Shown piece after piece: positions 17,958 to 27,620 of a stretch of 44,242 bases of DNA (the first letter of the stretch is position 1; every line of letters begins with the position of its first letter). The stretch is from Bordetella parapertussis (GTDB lineage Bacteria; Pseudomonadota; Gammaproteobacteria; Burkholderiales; Burkholderiaceae_B), in NCBI GenBank assembly GCA_945865935.1, contig CAMBFI010000021.1:1-44242 (forward strand), given 5' to 3'. The notes under the pieces are model-generated. The model saw nothing but the letters and a program-made list of their open reading frames with translations, did no database searches and was not told where the DNA came from. Both the position numbers and the translations under genes were made by a program.

Positions 17958-20114
17958 ATGTTTAATAAAGTGACCAAATCATTTCAGTATGGCCAACACA
18001 CAGTCGTGCTCGAAACTGGCGAAATCGCTCGCCAGTCATCGGGTGCAGTGCTGGTAACAATCGAAGACACCGTTGTTCTTGCAACGGTTGTTGCTAAAAA
18101 AGATGCAAAAACAGGCCAGGATTTTTTCCCACTGACTGTTGACTACATCGAGAAAACCTACGCAGCTGGCAAGATCCCTGGCGGGTTCTTCAAGCGTGAA
18201 GGTAAGCCTTCCGAGAAAGAAACACTGACGTCGCGCCTGATCGATCGTCCGTTGCGCCCTTTGTTCCCTGAAGGTTTCTATAACGAAGTTCAAGTGATCA
18301 TTCACGTCTTGTCTTGCAACCCCGAGATCGACCCCGACATCCCAGCGATGATTGGTGCATCGGCAGCTCTGGCGGTGTCTGGCATCCCGTTCAATGGTCC
18401 GATTGGTGCGGCCCGCGTGGGTTATATCGATGGTCAGTACCTTGTGAACCCGACAGCGACTCAGCTCAAGACTTCGCAGATGGACTTGATCGTTGCAGGT
18501 ACGGAAGCGGCCGTGTTGATGGTTGAATCCGAAGCGCAGCAACTGTCCGAAGAAATCATGCTTGGCGGCGTGGTGTTTGGCCATACGCAGATGCAGGTCG
18601 TCATCAGTGCGATTCACGATCTCGTGCGCGAAGCCGGCAAGCCAGATTGGGTGTGGGCACCTGCTGCTAAAAACGAAGCGTTGATCGCTTCGGTGACAGC
18701 TGCTGCACAAGGTCCGCTCAACGCTGCCTACCAGACACGTCAAAAGCAAGAACGTACGACCCAATTGCGTCAGGTGTACACAGACGTGCATGCAAAGCTC
18801 GCTGAAGAAGCCGCTGCTGCAGGTACATCTAAGCCTGATTCTGTGACGGTTGACAACATTTTGTTTGACCTTGAAGCCCGTATCGTGCGTACCCAGATTC
18901 TGTCTGGCGAGCCACGTATCGATGGTCGTGACACACGCACAGTGCGTCCGATTTCGATTCGTTTGGGCGTCTTGCCTCGCGTGCACGGCAGCGCCTTGTT
19001 CACACGTGGTGAAACACAGGCCTTGGTGATTGCCACTCTGGGCACCAAGCAAAACGAACAAATCATCGACGCCCTCATGGGCGAGTATCGCGATCGTTTC
19101 TTGATGCACTACAACATGCCACCTTTCGCGACAGGCGAAACTGGTCGCGTGGGTACACCGAAGCGTCGTGAAATCGGTCATGGTCGTTTGGCGAAGCGTT
19201 CGCTTGTGCCGTTGTTGCCAGAAGCCGCAGATTTCCAGTACACCATTCGTTTGGTTTCTGAAATCACCGAGTCAAACGGTTCTTCGTCAATGGCATCGGT
19301 CTGCGGCGGTTCGCTCGCAATGATGGATGCTGGCGTACCTGTTAAAGACCTCGTCGCGGGTGTCGCGATGGGTCTGATCCTCGACGCAGGTAAGTTCGCT
19401 GTGTTGACCGACATTCTTGGTGATGAAGATCACCTAGGCGATATGGACTTCAAAGTGGCTGGTACCGATAAAGGTATTACCGCGTTGCAGATGGATATCA
19501 AGATTCAGGGCATCACCAAAGAAATCATGCAGGTTGCTTTAGCGCAAGCGCGCGATGGCCGTATGCACATTCTGTCGAAGATGCGTGAAGCGACACAAGG
19601 TGTGCGTACCGAACTCTCTGAGTTTGCACCACGCATGTTGTCCATGAAGATCAATCCTGAGAAAATCCGCGACGTGATTGGTAAGGGTGGTGCAACCATC
19701 CGTGCCTTGACCGAAGAAACAGGTTGCCAGATTGATATTTCGGATGACGGCGCAATCGTGATTTCAAGTGCAGACTTGGATCGCGCGCGTGAAGCACAGC
19801 GTCGGATCACTGAATTGACAGCGGATGTCGAAGTTGGACAGGAATACGAAGGTAGTGTGCTTCGTCTGTTGGATTTCGGCGCAATCGTTCAGGTCTTGCC
19901 AGGCCGTGATGGCTTGTTGCACATCTCTGAAATCGCCAACTACCGTATCGCTAACATCAACGACGTTCTCAAAGTTGGTCAAAGCCTGCGTGTGAAAGTG
20001 ATCGAAGCCGATGACAAAGGTCGTCTGCGTCTGTCTGTGAAGGCAATTGGTGGAATTGAGCAACAGGGCGGTGCACCCGCTCCAGAGGCAGCACCTGAGG
20101 CCCCACAGCAGTAA
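17958..20114 (+). CDS. pnp: Polyribonucleotide nucleotidyltransferase (PNPase)
   Basis: 718 residues. Two RNase PH domains (about 10-230 and 320-540) flank a helical linker, followed by a KH domain ([17 protein letters not shown], about residues 573-589) and an S1 domain ([19 protein letters not shown] onward). It degrades RNA phosphorolytically 3' to 5' and is usually part of the degradosome. The end is a typical variable tail (Ala/Pro/Glu-rich). Length and motifs are normal. It follows rpsO and is closed by an intrinsic terminator. Confidence 0.99.
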   Translation: MFNKVTKSFQYGQHTVVLETGEIARQSSGAVLVTIEDTVVLATVVAKKDAKTGQDFFPLTVDYIEKTYAAGKIPGGFFKREGKPSEKETLTSRLIDRPLRPLFPEGFYNEVQVIIHVLSCNPEIDPDIPAMIGASAALAVSGIPFNGPIGAARVGYIDGQYLVNPTATQLKTSQMDLIVAGTEAAVLMVESEAQQLSEEIMLGGVVFGHTQMQVVISAIHDLVREAGKPDWVWAPAAKNEALIASVTAAAQGPLNAAYQTRQKQERTTQLRQVYTDVHAKLAEEAAAAGTSKPDSVTVDNILFDLEARIVRTQILSGEPRIDGRDTRTVRPISIRLGVLPRVHGSALFTRGETQALVIATLGTKQNEQIIDALMGEYRDRFLMHYNMPPFATGETGRVGTPKRREIGHGRLAKRSLVPLLPEAADFQYTIRLVSEITESNGSSSMASVCGGSLAMMDAGVPVKDLVAGVAMGLILDAGKFAVLTDILGDEDHLGDMDFKVAGTDKGITALQMDIKIQGITKEIMQVALAQARDGRMHILSKMREATQGVRTELSEFAPRMLSMKINPEKIRDVIGKGGATIRALTEETGCQIDISDDGAIVISSADLDRAREAQRRITELTADVEVGQEYEGSVLRLLDFGAIVQVLPGRDGLLHISEIANYRIANINDVLKVGQSLRVKVIEADDKGRLRLSVKAIGGIEQQGGAPAPEAAPEAPQQ

Positions 20115-20131
20115 ATAAATCGCAGCACCTC

Positions 20132-20165
20132 AAACCCGCCGACCTTTACCGGTCAGCGGGTTTTT
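20132..20165 (+). terminator. Intrinsic terminator after pnp
   Basis: AAACCCGC pairs with GCGGGTTT, with an inner GACC/GGTC pair, followed by a T-run. It lies 18 nt after the pnp stop and 27 nt from the end of the convergent PIN gene. Confidence 0.9.
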
Positions 20166-20191
20166 CTTTGTCTGAGGCTGATGACGATGTG

Positions 20192-20773
20192 CTAACGAGC
20201 GTAATAGCCAGCCAGTCTGAACAAACGATCACGTTTTAGCATGGGGACGGTCGCTTCGGGTTGGCGGCGACCTGTTTCGACGAGTGCGTGAATCGTTGCA
20301 TCAATATGATGACGCAAGAGTGGCTGGTGTGTGGGCCACCACTGCACGAACAATCGATCCGGATCGATGAGGCCTAGCTGTTGTCGGCGTAGTTCCGAGC
20401 GGCTAAAGTCCTTGGTGTTCCAGGTGACGACACTAATCGGGGAACAATCGGTGTTGGCGACGGCAGCTACGCCCGCTGCGGCCACGTGCTTATCTTTTTT
20501 ATCTGTATGTTTGAGCAGAGCTTCGTGCTCCGTGACGTCTCCCATATCGGCCTGTGGGAAGCGTTCCTGCATGCGGTGCCATTCTGTCTCAAGCACTTGA
20601 GGTTCGATTTGCCAGAGGCGTGCGGCATTGCGTTGCCACTCTTGACCAATCTTGTAGGTCCATAAAGGTGCAAATAGGCCCGTCGCGGCCAAATCCAGAA
20701 GTAAAGGCCGCAGCAAGCCTGACATCATCACGCAGGCGTCGAGCACAAGTGCAGGACGACTCTCGGCTGTCAT
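20192..20773 (-). CDS. PIN-domain protein coupled to the E1 gene
   Basis: 193 residues. The PIN fold is indicated by its acidic residues: D12 in LVLDACVMMSG, E45 in IGQEW, D94 in DKKDKHVAAAGVAA, and D122 in TWNTKDFS. These would bind metal for RNA cleavage, as in VapC-like nucleases. The C-terminal third (after about residue 130) is less typical. Its ATG overlaps the TGA of the upstream aceE-type gene by four bases (ATGA), so translation is probably coupled. No antitoxin gene is adjacent, so this is not an obvious toxin-antitoxin pair. Confidence 0.8.
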   Translation of the reverse strand: MTAESRPALVLDACVMMSGLLRPLLLDLAATGLFAPLWTYKIGQEWQRNAARLWQIEPQVLETEWHRMQERFPQADMGDVTEHEALLKHTDKKDKHVAAAGVAAVANTDCSPISVVTWNTKDFSRSELRRQQLGLIDPDRLFVQWWPTHQPLLRHHIDATIHALVETGRRQPEATVPMLKRDRLFRLAGYYAR

Positions 20774-23442
20774 CGCAGGGCACGCAGCGCCGCACGTGAG
20801 ATCGTCGCAGCATCCACACCAAAATAAGCCCTCAGCTCCGCGCGGGTGTCGCTTCTGCCGAAACCATCCGTTCCAAGCGTCAAGTAGCGACGGCCGGCGG
20901 GCACATACGCGCGTACGGATTCCGGTAGGGCTCGTACATAATCCGTCGCAGCGATAATGGGGCCTTGGCTGCTCTCGAGTTGTTGATAGAGATAGGGTGC
21001 GCCAATGTTTGACTCATCGTTGAGCATGGCCTGTTCACATGCAACGCCATCACGTGCGAGCTCACTCCAGCTGGTGATGCTGTAAACAAAGGCAGTCACA
21101 CCTTGAGCGGCAAGCTGTTCGGCTGCTTTGATGACTTCAGTGAGAATGGCACCCGAGCCTAAGAGGGTCACGCAATGGGTTTGCTTCTTTGCGCGATACG
21201 TGTTGAACAGATAGCAGCCTTTGAGCACGCCCTCTTTGATGCCATCCGGCAGGCTAGGCTGTGCGTAGTTCTCATTCATGAGCGTGACATAGTAAAAAAC
21301 GTCACGCTGCTCGATCATCATGTCTCGGATACCTTGGTCGACGATCACGGCCATTTCGCCAGCAAAGGCGGGGTCATAGGCCTTGCAGTTGGGAATCGTC
21401 GCGGCATGCAGATGGCTTGACCCATCTTGATGCTGCAAGCCCTCGCCGCCAAGCGTGGTACGCCCCGATGTGGCGCCCAACAAAAAGCCGCGTGGCCGTT
21501 GATCGGCAGCAGCCCAGATCTGGTCGCCGACCCGCTGAAATCCAAACATGGAGTAGTAAATGTAAAAGGGCAGCATTGCTAAGCCGTGCACGCTATAGCT
21601 CGTGGCGGCCGCCGTCCAACTTGCGATGGCGCCTGCTTCGGAGATCCCTTCTTCAAGAATCTGGCCATCCAAGGCTTCGCGATAGCTCAGCACGGAGCCG
21701 ATGTCTTCGGGTGCATAGCGTTGACCGACGCTCGAGTAAATACCGACCTGCTTGAACAGGTTAGCCATGCCAAAGGTGCGCGCTTCGTCTGCAACGATTG
21801 GCACAATACGGGGACCGAGTTCTGCGTCTTTGAGCAAGTTACCCAGCATCCGCACGAACGCCATGGTGGTACTCATCTCTTTGCCGTCTGCTTTGAGTGC
21901 GAAGCCACTGTGTTGTTCGATGGCGGGAACATTGACTGTTTCACAAACTGTTTCGCGTTTAGGCAAATAGCCGCCGAGACGTTCGCGCTGCGTCTGCAGA
22001 TATTTCATCTCGGGGCTGTCGGGCAAAGGCTTGTAAAAGCTAAGCGAGGTGGCTTGTTCGTCCGTTAAGGGCAAGTGGAAGCGATTACGAAACTCGATCA
22101 AGTCGGCGTCATCGAATTTCTTTTGGCTGTGGGTCGTCATTTTCCCTTGACCAGCGCTCCCCATGCCATAGCCTTTTTTGGTGTGCGCCAGAATAACGGT
22201 TGGCTGGTCTTTATGGCTAGCGGCGGCGGCGTAGGCTGCGTGGATCTTGACTAAATCGTGCCCGCCACGCTTGAGTCGATCGATCTGGTCATCGGTCATG
22301 CCTTGCGCAAGGCGCGCGAGCTCTTCGTTCTGCCCAAAGAAGTTGTCGCGATTAAAGCGGCCATCTTTAGCCGCAAAGGTTTGCATTTGACCGTCGACGG
22401 TGTTGGCAAAGGCGCGCGTGAGAGCGCCCGTGACATCGCGTGCGAAGAGTCCATCCCAGTCACTACCCCACACGAGCTTAATGACGTTCCAGCCAGCACC
22501 TGTAAAGAGTTTTTCTAGCTCGTCAATGATGCGGCCGTTACCGCGGACGGGGCCATCGAGGCGCTGCAGATTGCAGTTCACCACCCACACGAGATTATCC
22601 AACCCTTCGCGCGCGGCAAGCGTGAGCGCGCTCATGGATTCTGGCTCATCCATTTCACCGTCGCCAAACACGCCCCATACTTTGCGGCTCGAGCAGTCGA
22701 GTAGGTGACGGTGCGTCAGATAACGCATAAAGCGTGCGTGGTAAATCGAGCTAATAGGCCCGATCCCCATTGAGCCGGTCGGAAACTGCCAGAAATCTGG
22801 CATGAGCCATGGATGAGGGTAGCTAGAGAGTCCTTGAGCGCCATGTTGGATGGCTTGAATTTCTTGGCGATAGTGCGCGAGATCTTGTTCGCTGAGCCGG
22901 CCTTCTAGAAAGGCGCGCGCATAGACACCAGGTGCGCTATGCGGTTGAAAGAAAACTAAATCGCCACGGTGTTGCCCCGGCTCGGTGCCACGACGTGCTT
23001 CAAAAAAATGATTGAAGCCGGTTTCAAATAGATCAGCGGCACTTGCGTAACTGGCGATATGCCCACCAAGTTCGCCGTATGCTTGATTGGCACGCACAAC
23101 CATTGCCAGAGCGTTCCAGCGGATGATGGAGGCAAGGCGCTCCTCGATGGCCAGATCCCCCGGGAAAGCGGGCTGCTGATCAACCGAGATCGTATTGACA
23201 TAAGGGCTATTGAGGTCGGGATGCCAACCGAGTCTCACCGTGTGGGCGGTGCGCACAAGCTCATCAAGTAAATATTTCGCGCGCGCGGGTCCTGCTTGTT
23301 CGAGCACGGCAAGAAAGGCTTCTTGCCACTCTCGGGTTTCGGCGCTATCCGCGTCCGGTGATGGGTTAAGCCAGGAGCTCAGGCGTGGGTCGATGGAAGC
23401 GTTCATGCGCAGTGATATGTTGAAGTGAGTGAAATTAAACAT
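20770..23442 (-). CDS. Homodimeric pyruvate/2-oxoacid dehydrogenase E1 component
   Basis: 890 residues, the length of AceE-type homodimeric E1 proteins. The thiamine diphosphate motif is GDGEMDEPES...VVNCNLQRLDG, and the start has the usual TREWQEAFLAVLE. The ATG at 23442 (AGAAG before it) is used; an ATG at 23406 is an alternative. It decarboxylates pyruvate or a close 2-oxoacid and acetylates an E2 lipoyl domain. No aceF or lpd lies beside it; instead a PIN gene overlaps its end and an Lrp/AsnC gene is divergent. That layout recalls mdeB-mdeR of Pseudomonas (E1-like protein for 2-oxobutyrate, with an Lrp regulator), so a second, amino-acid-linked E1 is more likely than the main one. Confidence 0.92.
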   Translation of the reverse strand: MFNFTHFNISLRMNASIDPRLSSWLNPSPDADSAETREWQEAFLAVLEQAGPARAKYLLDELVRTAHTVRLGWHPDLNSPYVNTISVDQQPAFPGDLAIEERLASIIRWNALAMVVRANQAYGELGGHIASYASAADLFETGFNHFFEARRGTEPGQHRGDLVFFQPHSAPGVYARAFLEGRLSEQDLAHYRQEIQAIQHGAQGLSSYPHPWLMPDFWQFPTGSMGIGPISSIYHARFMRYLTHRHLLDCSSRKVWGVFGDGEMDEPESMSALTLAAREGLDNLVWVVNCNLQRLDGPVRGNGRIIDELEKLFTGAGWNVIKLVWGSDWDGLFARDVTGALTRAFANTVDGQMQTFAAKDGRFNRDNFFGQNEELARLAQGMTDDQIDRLKRGGHDLVKIHAAYAAAASHKDQPTVILAHTKKGYGMGSAGQGKMTTHSQKKFDDADLIEFRNRFHLPLTDEQATSLSFYKPLPDSPEMKYLQTQRERLGGYLPKRETVCETVNVPAIEQHSGFALKADGKEMSTTMAFVRMLGNLLKDAELGPRIVPIVADEARTFGMANLFKQVGIYSSVGQRYAPEDIGSVLSYREALDGQILEEGISEAGAIASWTAAATSYSVHGLAMLPFYIYYSMFGFQRVGDQIWAAADQRPRGFLLGATSGRTTLGGEGLQHQDGSSHLHAATIPNCKAYDPAFAGEMAVIVDQGIRDMMIEQRDVFYYVTLMNENYAQPSLPDGIKEGVLKGCYLFNTYRAKKQTHCVTLLGSGAILTEVIKAAEQLAAQGVTAFVYSITSWSELARDGVACEQAMLNDESNIGAPYLYQQLESSQGPIIAATDYVRALPESVRAYVPAGRRYLTLGTDGFGRSDTRAELRAYFGVDAATISRAALRALR

Positions 23443-23491
23443 TCTAAATACTTCTGTGCGGCATGAGATGCCTAATTTTGTAACAAAAAGC

Positions 23492-23521
23492 TATAATTGC
23501 AGTATTAAATGCTATTAAATG
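23492..23521 (+). promoter_or_regulatory. Divergent aceE-type/lrp promoter region with direct repeats
   Basis: TATAAT at 23492-23497 is a good -10 box toward the Lrp-type gene. TATTAAATG occurs twice at 23503-23511 and 23513-23521, ten bp apart, one helical turn, in an AT-rich spacer. This fits binding by the Lrp-type protein to its own promoter and to the divergent E1 gene; inference only. Confidence 0.45.
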
Positions 23522-23534
23522 TAAATAAATAAGA

Positions 23535-24002
23535 ATGAATAGCTTAGATTCTATCGATTTGAAGATTTTGTCAGAACTGCAAAACGATGGGTCACTCTCT
23601 AACATCGAGCTTGCCCGGCGGATTCATCTGAGCCCTTCACCGTGTTTGGCGCGTGTACGGGCCCTAGAAGCAGCTGGCGTGATTGACCGCTATGTGGCGC
23701 TCACAAACGCTAAAGCCTTGGGCTTGGGGCTTAATGTATTTATCAATATCAGCCTGAAGAGCCAAAGCAAAGAGTCGCTTGGATATTTTGAACAGCGTAT
23801 TAGTGAGCACGACGAGGTCATGGAGTGTTATCTGATGACGGGCGATAGTGACTATTTGATTCGCGTCGCCGTGGCCGATATTGCTGCACTCGAGAAATTC
23901 ATTCTTGAGCAACTAACCCCGATCCCTGGAATTGAAAAAATTCGCTCCAGTTTCGCATTGAAGCAGGTTCGCTATAAGACTGCTTTGCCATTGCCAGTAT
24001 GA
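23535..24002 (+). CDS. Lrp/AsnC family transcriptional regulator
   Basis: 155 residues. The N-terminal helix-turn-helix is clear (LDSIDLKILSELQNDG, SNIELARRIHLSPSPCLARVRALEAAGVI) and the C-terminal RAM/AsnC domain binds an amino acid effector and forms oligomers (YLMTGDSDYLIRVAVADI). Length is normal. It is divergent from the E1 gene and probably controls it in response to an amino acid such as one whose breakdown gives pyruvate or 2-oxobutyrate. The Bug-receptor gene downstream (66-nt gap) may also belong to this regulon. Confidence 0.95.
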   Translation: MNSLDSIDLKILSELQNDGSLSNIELARRIHLSPSPCLARVRALEAAGVIDRYVALTNAKALGLGLNVFINISLKSQSKESLGYFEQRISEHDEVMECYLMTGDSDYLIRVAVADIAALEKFILEQLTPIPGIEKIRSSFALKQVRYKTALPLPV

Positions 24003-24068
24003 TGATCGTATAGTAGTGCAACGTAATAATGCAAAAAAATAAAGACAACTCTGTTTAAAGGAAAAACT

Positions 24069-25031
24069 ATGTTTGTTCGTAAGCTTAAAGTGTGGTCCGC
24101 TGCGTTAGCGCTTAGCGTTGTGTGTGCGCCTAGTGTGGCTGCATGGCCCGATGACCAAACGATTGAATTGGTTGTGGGTTTTGCACCAGGAGGTGGGACA
24201 GACTTGATGGCACGTGCGCTCGTCCCTTTTCTAGAGAAAAAACTCGGTGGCAAGACGCGCATTGTTGTGGTGAATAAGCCCGGCGCCGGCGGTGAAATCT
24301 CGACTGCTTATTTGGCGCGTGCGAAGCCTGATGGCTACACCGTAGGGTTTATTAACGTGCCCGGATTTGTGTTTATACCCATGTATAAGCAAGCCTCGTA
24401 TAAAACGGACGACGTAAGAATTATTGCGCGCGTAGTGGACGACCCAGCTGTCTTGATGGTTCGCTCGGATGCAAAATTTCGGACAATCCCAGCTATTCTT
24501 GAGGCTCTAAAGAAAGATCCAGGTTCGCTGTCTTTTGCCACAAGCGGTCGTGGCACCAGCGGACATCAGGCTTTGCTCAAGATTGAATCGGCTGCGAACG
24601 TGAAGGGCACGGACATCGCCTTCAAAGGAGCGGGGGAGTTCAAGAGCGCCCTGATTGGAGGGCACGTGGATTTCGCTATTGCAAGCGTGGGTGAATATCT
24701 TGCTGGGTATGGCGATATGAAAACAATTACCCCTGTCGCAGTGATGAACCCGACACGCGTGTCCGCGATTCCTAACGTGCCCACGATCGACGAATCAGGT
24801 CTCAAAGTCCGCGTGACCTCAGAGCGCGCCATTGCGGGACCGAAAGCGCTGTCCGACGACATTGCTAACCGCTTTCAGCAGGCCATCAAGGATACGATTG
24901 CAGATCCGGCTTTTGTCGCAACAGTCAAAAACGATGCAGCTGTCTTGGCCTATATGTCTGGTGCTGATTTCACTAAGTCGCTAGAAGTGATTCGTGAAGA
25001 GCTTAAGCCGTTAGTGGCTGCAATGAAATAG
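24069..25031 (+). CDS. Bug-family periplasmic solute receptor (TctC-like)
   Basis: 320 residues. Signal peptide (LKVWSAALALSVVCAPSVAA, cleavage before WPDD) followed by IELVVGFAPGGGTDLMARAL and KPDGYTVGFINVPG, the usual Bug landmarks. It binds a small carboxylate in the periplasm. The AAAGGA ribosome-binding site precedes the ATG. It is followed after 8 nt by a methyltransferase gene, which is unusual company. As with the other Bug gene in the window, no TctA/TctB permease is nearby, so the receptor is an orphan. Ligand unknown. Confidence 0.92.
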   Translation: MFVRKLKVWSAALALSVVCAPSVAAWPDDQTIELVVGFAPGGGTDLMARALVPFLEKKLGGKTRIVVVNKPGAGGEISTAYLARAKPDGYTVGFINVPGFVFIPMYKQASYKTDDVRIIARVVDDPAVLMVRSDAKFRTIPAILEALKKDPGSLSFATSGRGTSGHQALLKIESAANVKGTDIAFKGAGEFKSALIGGHVDFAIASVGEYLAGYGDMKTITPVAVMNPTRVSAIPNVPTIDESGLKVRVTSERAIAGPKALSDDIANRFQQAIKDTIADPAFVATVKNDAAVLAYMSGADFTKSLEVIREELKPLVAAMK

Positions 25032-25039
25032 AGTGTTCA

Positions 25040-25687
25040 ATGTCTGTAGAAATGAAAGACTATTACGCGGCTCGGGCAAAAGAGTATGACAAGATCTACG
25101 CTAAGCCCGAGCGACAGCAAGATCTCCTTGCAATAGAGCAGTGGCTACCCTCAAAGTTTGCACAGTGCGAGGTTCTGGAGGTGGCTGCTGGAACCGGCTA
25201 TTGGACGCAGTTCATTGCTCCCGTCGCAAAGCGTATGGTGGCGTTAGATGCTTCGCAAGAAACGTTGTCCATTGCACAAGCCCGGCCTGGATGCGCGGGC
25301 GTAGATTGGGTGGTGGGAGATGCTTACGATATGTCGCTTGGTGAGCAGAAATTCGATGCGGTCTTCGCAGGGTTCTGGTTCTCTCACATCCCGCTAGAGA
25401 AACTGCACGCATATTTGAGCGATCTCAATTGTTTTCTGAAGCCGGGCGCGCGTGTCATATTCTTAGATAATCTGTATGTGCAAGGCAACAGCACGCCACT
25501 ATCAGATCGTGATGCGGCCGGTAACACCTATCAAACGCGCCCGCTTGCGGATGGTTCAACACACAAAGTCTTAAAAAACTATCCCACTGAGCCGGGTTTG
25601 TCAGACCTTGTGTCCTCGTTTTCGCGTCAGTCTTCGTATACGACCTGGCAGTACTACTGGGCGTTTGATTACCGCGTTGACGGGTAA
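25040..25687 (+). CDS. Class I SAM-dependent methyltransferase
   Basis: 215 residues with a Rossmann-type methyltransferase core. Motif I is VLEVAAGTGYWTQFIAP (about residues 35-51), then ALDASQETL (motif II region), and DWVVGDAYDM and FDAVFAGFWFSHIP. It is cytoplasmic and its substrate is a small molecule of unknown nature. It sits 8 nt after the Bug receptor gene on the same strand and its last 19 nt overlap the convergent peptide-ABC ATPase gene, so the two transcripts end inside each other. A link between the imported solute and methylation is possible but unproven. Confidence 0.88.
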   Translation: MSVEMKDYYAARAKEYDKIYAKPERQQDLLAIEQWLPSKFAQCEVLEVAAGTGYWTQFIAPVAKRMVALDASQETLSIAQARPGCAGVDWVVGDAYDMSLGEQKFDAVFAGFWFSHIPLEKLHAYLSDLNCFLKPGARVIFLDNLYVQGNSTPLSDRDAAGNTYQTRPLADGSTHKVLKNYPTEPGLSDLVSSFSRQSSYTTWQYYWAFDYRVDG

Positions 25688-26628
25688 AGATGACAGGCTA
25701 CCTCGCCTTGGGCGTCGCGCCTGAGGAGGGGGTGCTTGGTGGAGCACTCGGGTGTGCGCTGTGCGCAACGTGGGTGAAATGCGCAGCCAGAGGGTGGATG
25801 TAGCGGATCGGGAAACGAGAGCCCGAGACCCGTGTCCGGAATGCCCAGTCCAGGTTCCGGTGTCAGCACGGAGGCAAGTAGCGCCTGTGTATACGGATGA
25901 CGTGGGTCTTTAAATAGTTCGGCCGTTTGTCGCAACTCAACCACGCGTCCTAAGTACATGACAGCGACCTGCGTAGCGATATGTTCAACAACAGCTAGGT
26001 TGTGGCTAATGAACACGTAGGTCAGGTTGAACTCTTTGCGCAGGTCTAACAACAAGTTCAGTATCTGCGCCTGCACCGACACATCCAGGGCAGAGGTGGG
26101 TTCATCACAGATCACAATTTCAGGATTGATCACGAGCGCACGGGCAATCGCGACGCGTTGTCGTTGGCCGCCCGACAGTTGCCCAGGCGTGTTGTTCGCG
26201 TAACGTGCAGGCAGACCAACGCGCTCCAGCATCTCCAATGATTTTTTCTTTCGTTCTGCAGCTGTGCCGATATTCAGGACATCTAGCGGGAACGATACGA
26301 TCGAGGCGATCGTACGCCGCGGGTTCAACGAGGAGTAAGGATCCTGAAAAATTGGCTGTACGCGTCGCGCCAGCTCGCGCCGATCAATCTTACTAATATC
26401 CTGGCCATCAATTTGAACACTGCCGCGTGTGGGTGGTGTGAGCCCAAGCAGCATACGTGCGAGAGTCGACTTGCCGCAGCCCGACTCACCGACAACACCC
26501 AGCACGTCCGAGCGGTTAACGCACAGGTCCACGCCGTTTACGGCATGCAAGGTTTTTTTTGCTTTAAATAGGCCTGCACTCACCGTGAACGTGCGCTGTA
26601 GGTCTGTTGTTTGAATCAAGGCACTCAT
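25669..26628 (-). CDS. Peptide ABC transporter ATP-binding protein (DppF-like)
   Basis: 319 residues. Walker A GESGCGKST, signature LSGGQRQRVAIARAL, Walker B IVICDEPTSALD, and the oligopeptide-specific C-terminal domain with its cysteine cluster (CAFHPRCAQRTPEC). It works as the second ATPase of a five-part peptide importer; its start overlaps the DppD-like stop by four bases. Its end overlaps the methyltransferase gene on the other strand. It is the last gene of the operon 30958-25669. Confidence 0.95.
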   Translation of the reverse strand: MSALIQTTDLQRTFTVSAGLFKAKKTLHAVNGVDLCVNRSDVLGVVGESGCGKSTLARMLLGLTPPTRGSVQIDGQDISKIDRRELARRVQPIFQDPYSSLNPRRTIASIVSFPLDVLNIGTAAERKKKSLEMLERVGLPARYANNTPGQLSGGQRQRVAIARALVINPEIVICDEPTSALDVSVQAQILNLLLDLRKEFNLTYVFISHNLAVVEHIATQVAVMYLGRVVELRQTAELFKDPRHPYTQALLASVLTPEPGLGIPDTGLGLSFPDPLHPPSGCAFHPRCAQRTPECSTKHPLLRRDAQGEVACHLYPSTR

Positions 26629-27620
26629 GCTGCGACCTCTTGATGCTCAAGGATGCAACGCCATTGCTGTCCGTGCGCGGTGTGCCGCAAGGGGATGTCA
26701 CCGCCGCAGCGCTCTTGGGCCGACGAGCAACGATCCTTGAAGGCACAACCTTTGATCTCACCGATCAGCGAGGGCACTACACCTGGGATCGTGCCAAGCT
26801 TGCCACCAGGAATGGTGCGCCCAGGAATCGGAATGCAACTAATCAGCCCCCGCGTGTAGGGATGTTGAGGGGCGGCAAAAATATCTTTCGTGAAACCTTC
26901 TTCGACGATTTGTCCTGCATACATCACGGCAACACGGTTCGCGATACGGGCGACCACGCCCAGATCGTGGGTGATGAGCACCATCGCAATGCCCAGTTCG
27001 GCTTGTAAATCGGCCAGTAGGCGCAAAATTTGGGCCTGAATCGTCACATCGAGCGCGGTACTTGGCTCGTCGGCGATTAATAGCTCAGGTCCGCACATCA
27101 GTGCCATGGCGATCATGACGCGTTGACGCAAACCACCCGATAGTTGATGAGGATACTGCCCCAAGCGCTCGGCAGCCGAGGCGATTCCAACTTTCTCAAG
27201 GAGGGCGACGGCACGCACGCGCGCTTGCTCCGCCGAAGCATGTTTGTGATGACGATAGTGTTCGGTGAGCTGATCTCCGATGGTGTAGGCCGGGTTCAGC
27301 GCCGTCATGGGTTCCTGAAAAATCATCGCCATGCGGTTACCGCGCAAATCATTGATGCGGCGCTTGTCGGCACGGGCGATATCTTCGCCTAAAAAATTGA
27401 ATACTCGGCTATTGCGTGTGGCTGTTTTAGGTAAAAGGCCCATCATCGATAGTGAAGTGATGGATTTTCCGCAGCCAGATTCTCCGACGATACAAAGTGT
27501 TTCGCCGCGCTTTACTTGCAGCGAGATATCGCGCACAACATGCAAAACACCACGAGGCGTTTTGATATCGACGGTGAGGCCCTGGACATCAAGGACAATT
27601 TCGCTTGAGTCGATGGTCAT
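26625..27620 (-). CDS. Peptide ABC transporter ATP-binding protein (DppD-like)
   Basis: 331 residues. Walker A GESGCGKS, signature LSGGLRQRVMIAMAL, Walker B LLIADEPSTALD and the oligopeptide C-terminal domain (CAFKDRCSSAQERC). It pairs with the DppF-like subunit to energise uptake. Four-base overlaps join it to the permease gene before it and the DppF-like gene after it, indicating coupled translation. Confidence 0.95.
   Translation of the reverse strand: MTIDSSEIVLDVQGLTVDIKTPRGVLHVVRDISLQVKRGETLCIVGESGCGKSITSLSMMGLLPKTATRNSRVFNFLGEDIARADKRRINDLRGNRMAMIFQEPMTALNPAYTIGDQLTEHYRHHKHASAEQARVRAVALLEKVGIASAAERLGQYPHQLSGGLRQRVMIAMALMCGPELLIADEPSTALDVTIQAQILRLLADLQAELGIAMVLITHDLGVVARIANRVAVMYAGQIVEEGFTKDIFAAPQHPYTRGLISCIPIPGRTIPGGKLGTIPGVVPSLIGEIKGCAFKDRCSSAQERCGGDIPLRHTAHGQQWRCILEHQEVAA

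Noticed and set aside
18036-19181. Long open frame (381 codons) on the minus strand inside pnp
   Set aside because: It is antisense to a fully conserved PNPase gene and its translation is Cys/His/Arg-rich without domain sense, a usual shadow of codon bias.
20192-20773. PIN gene as the toxin of a VapBC pair
   Set aside because: No small antitoxin gene precedes it; the coupled neighbour is the 890-residue E1 gene.
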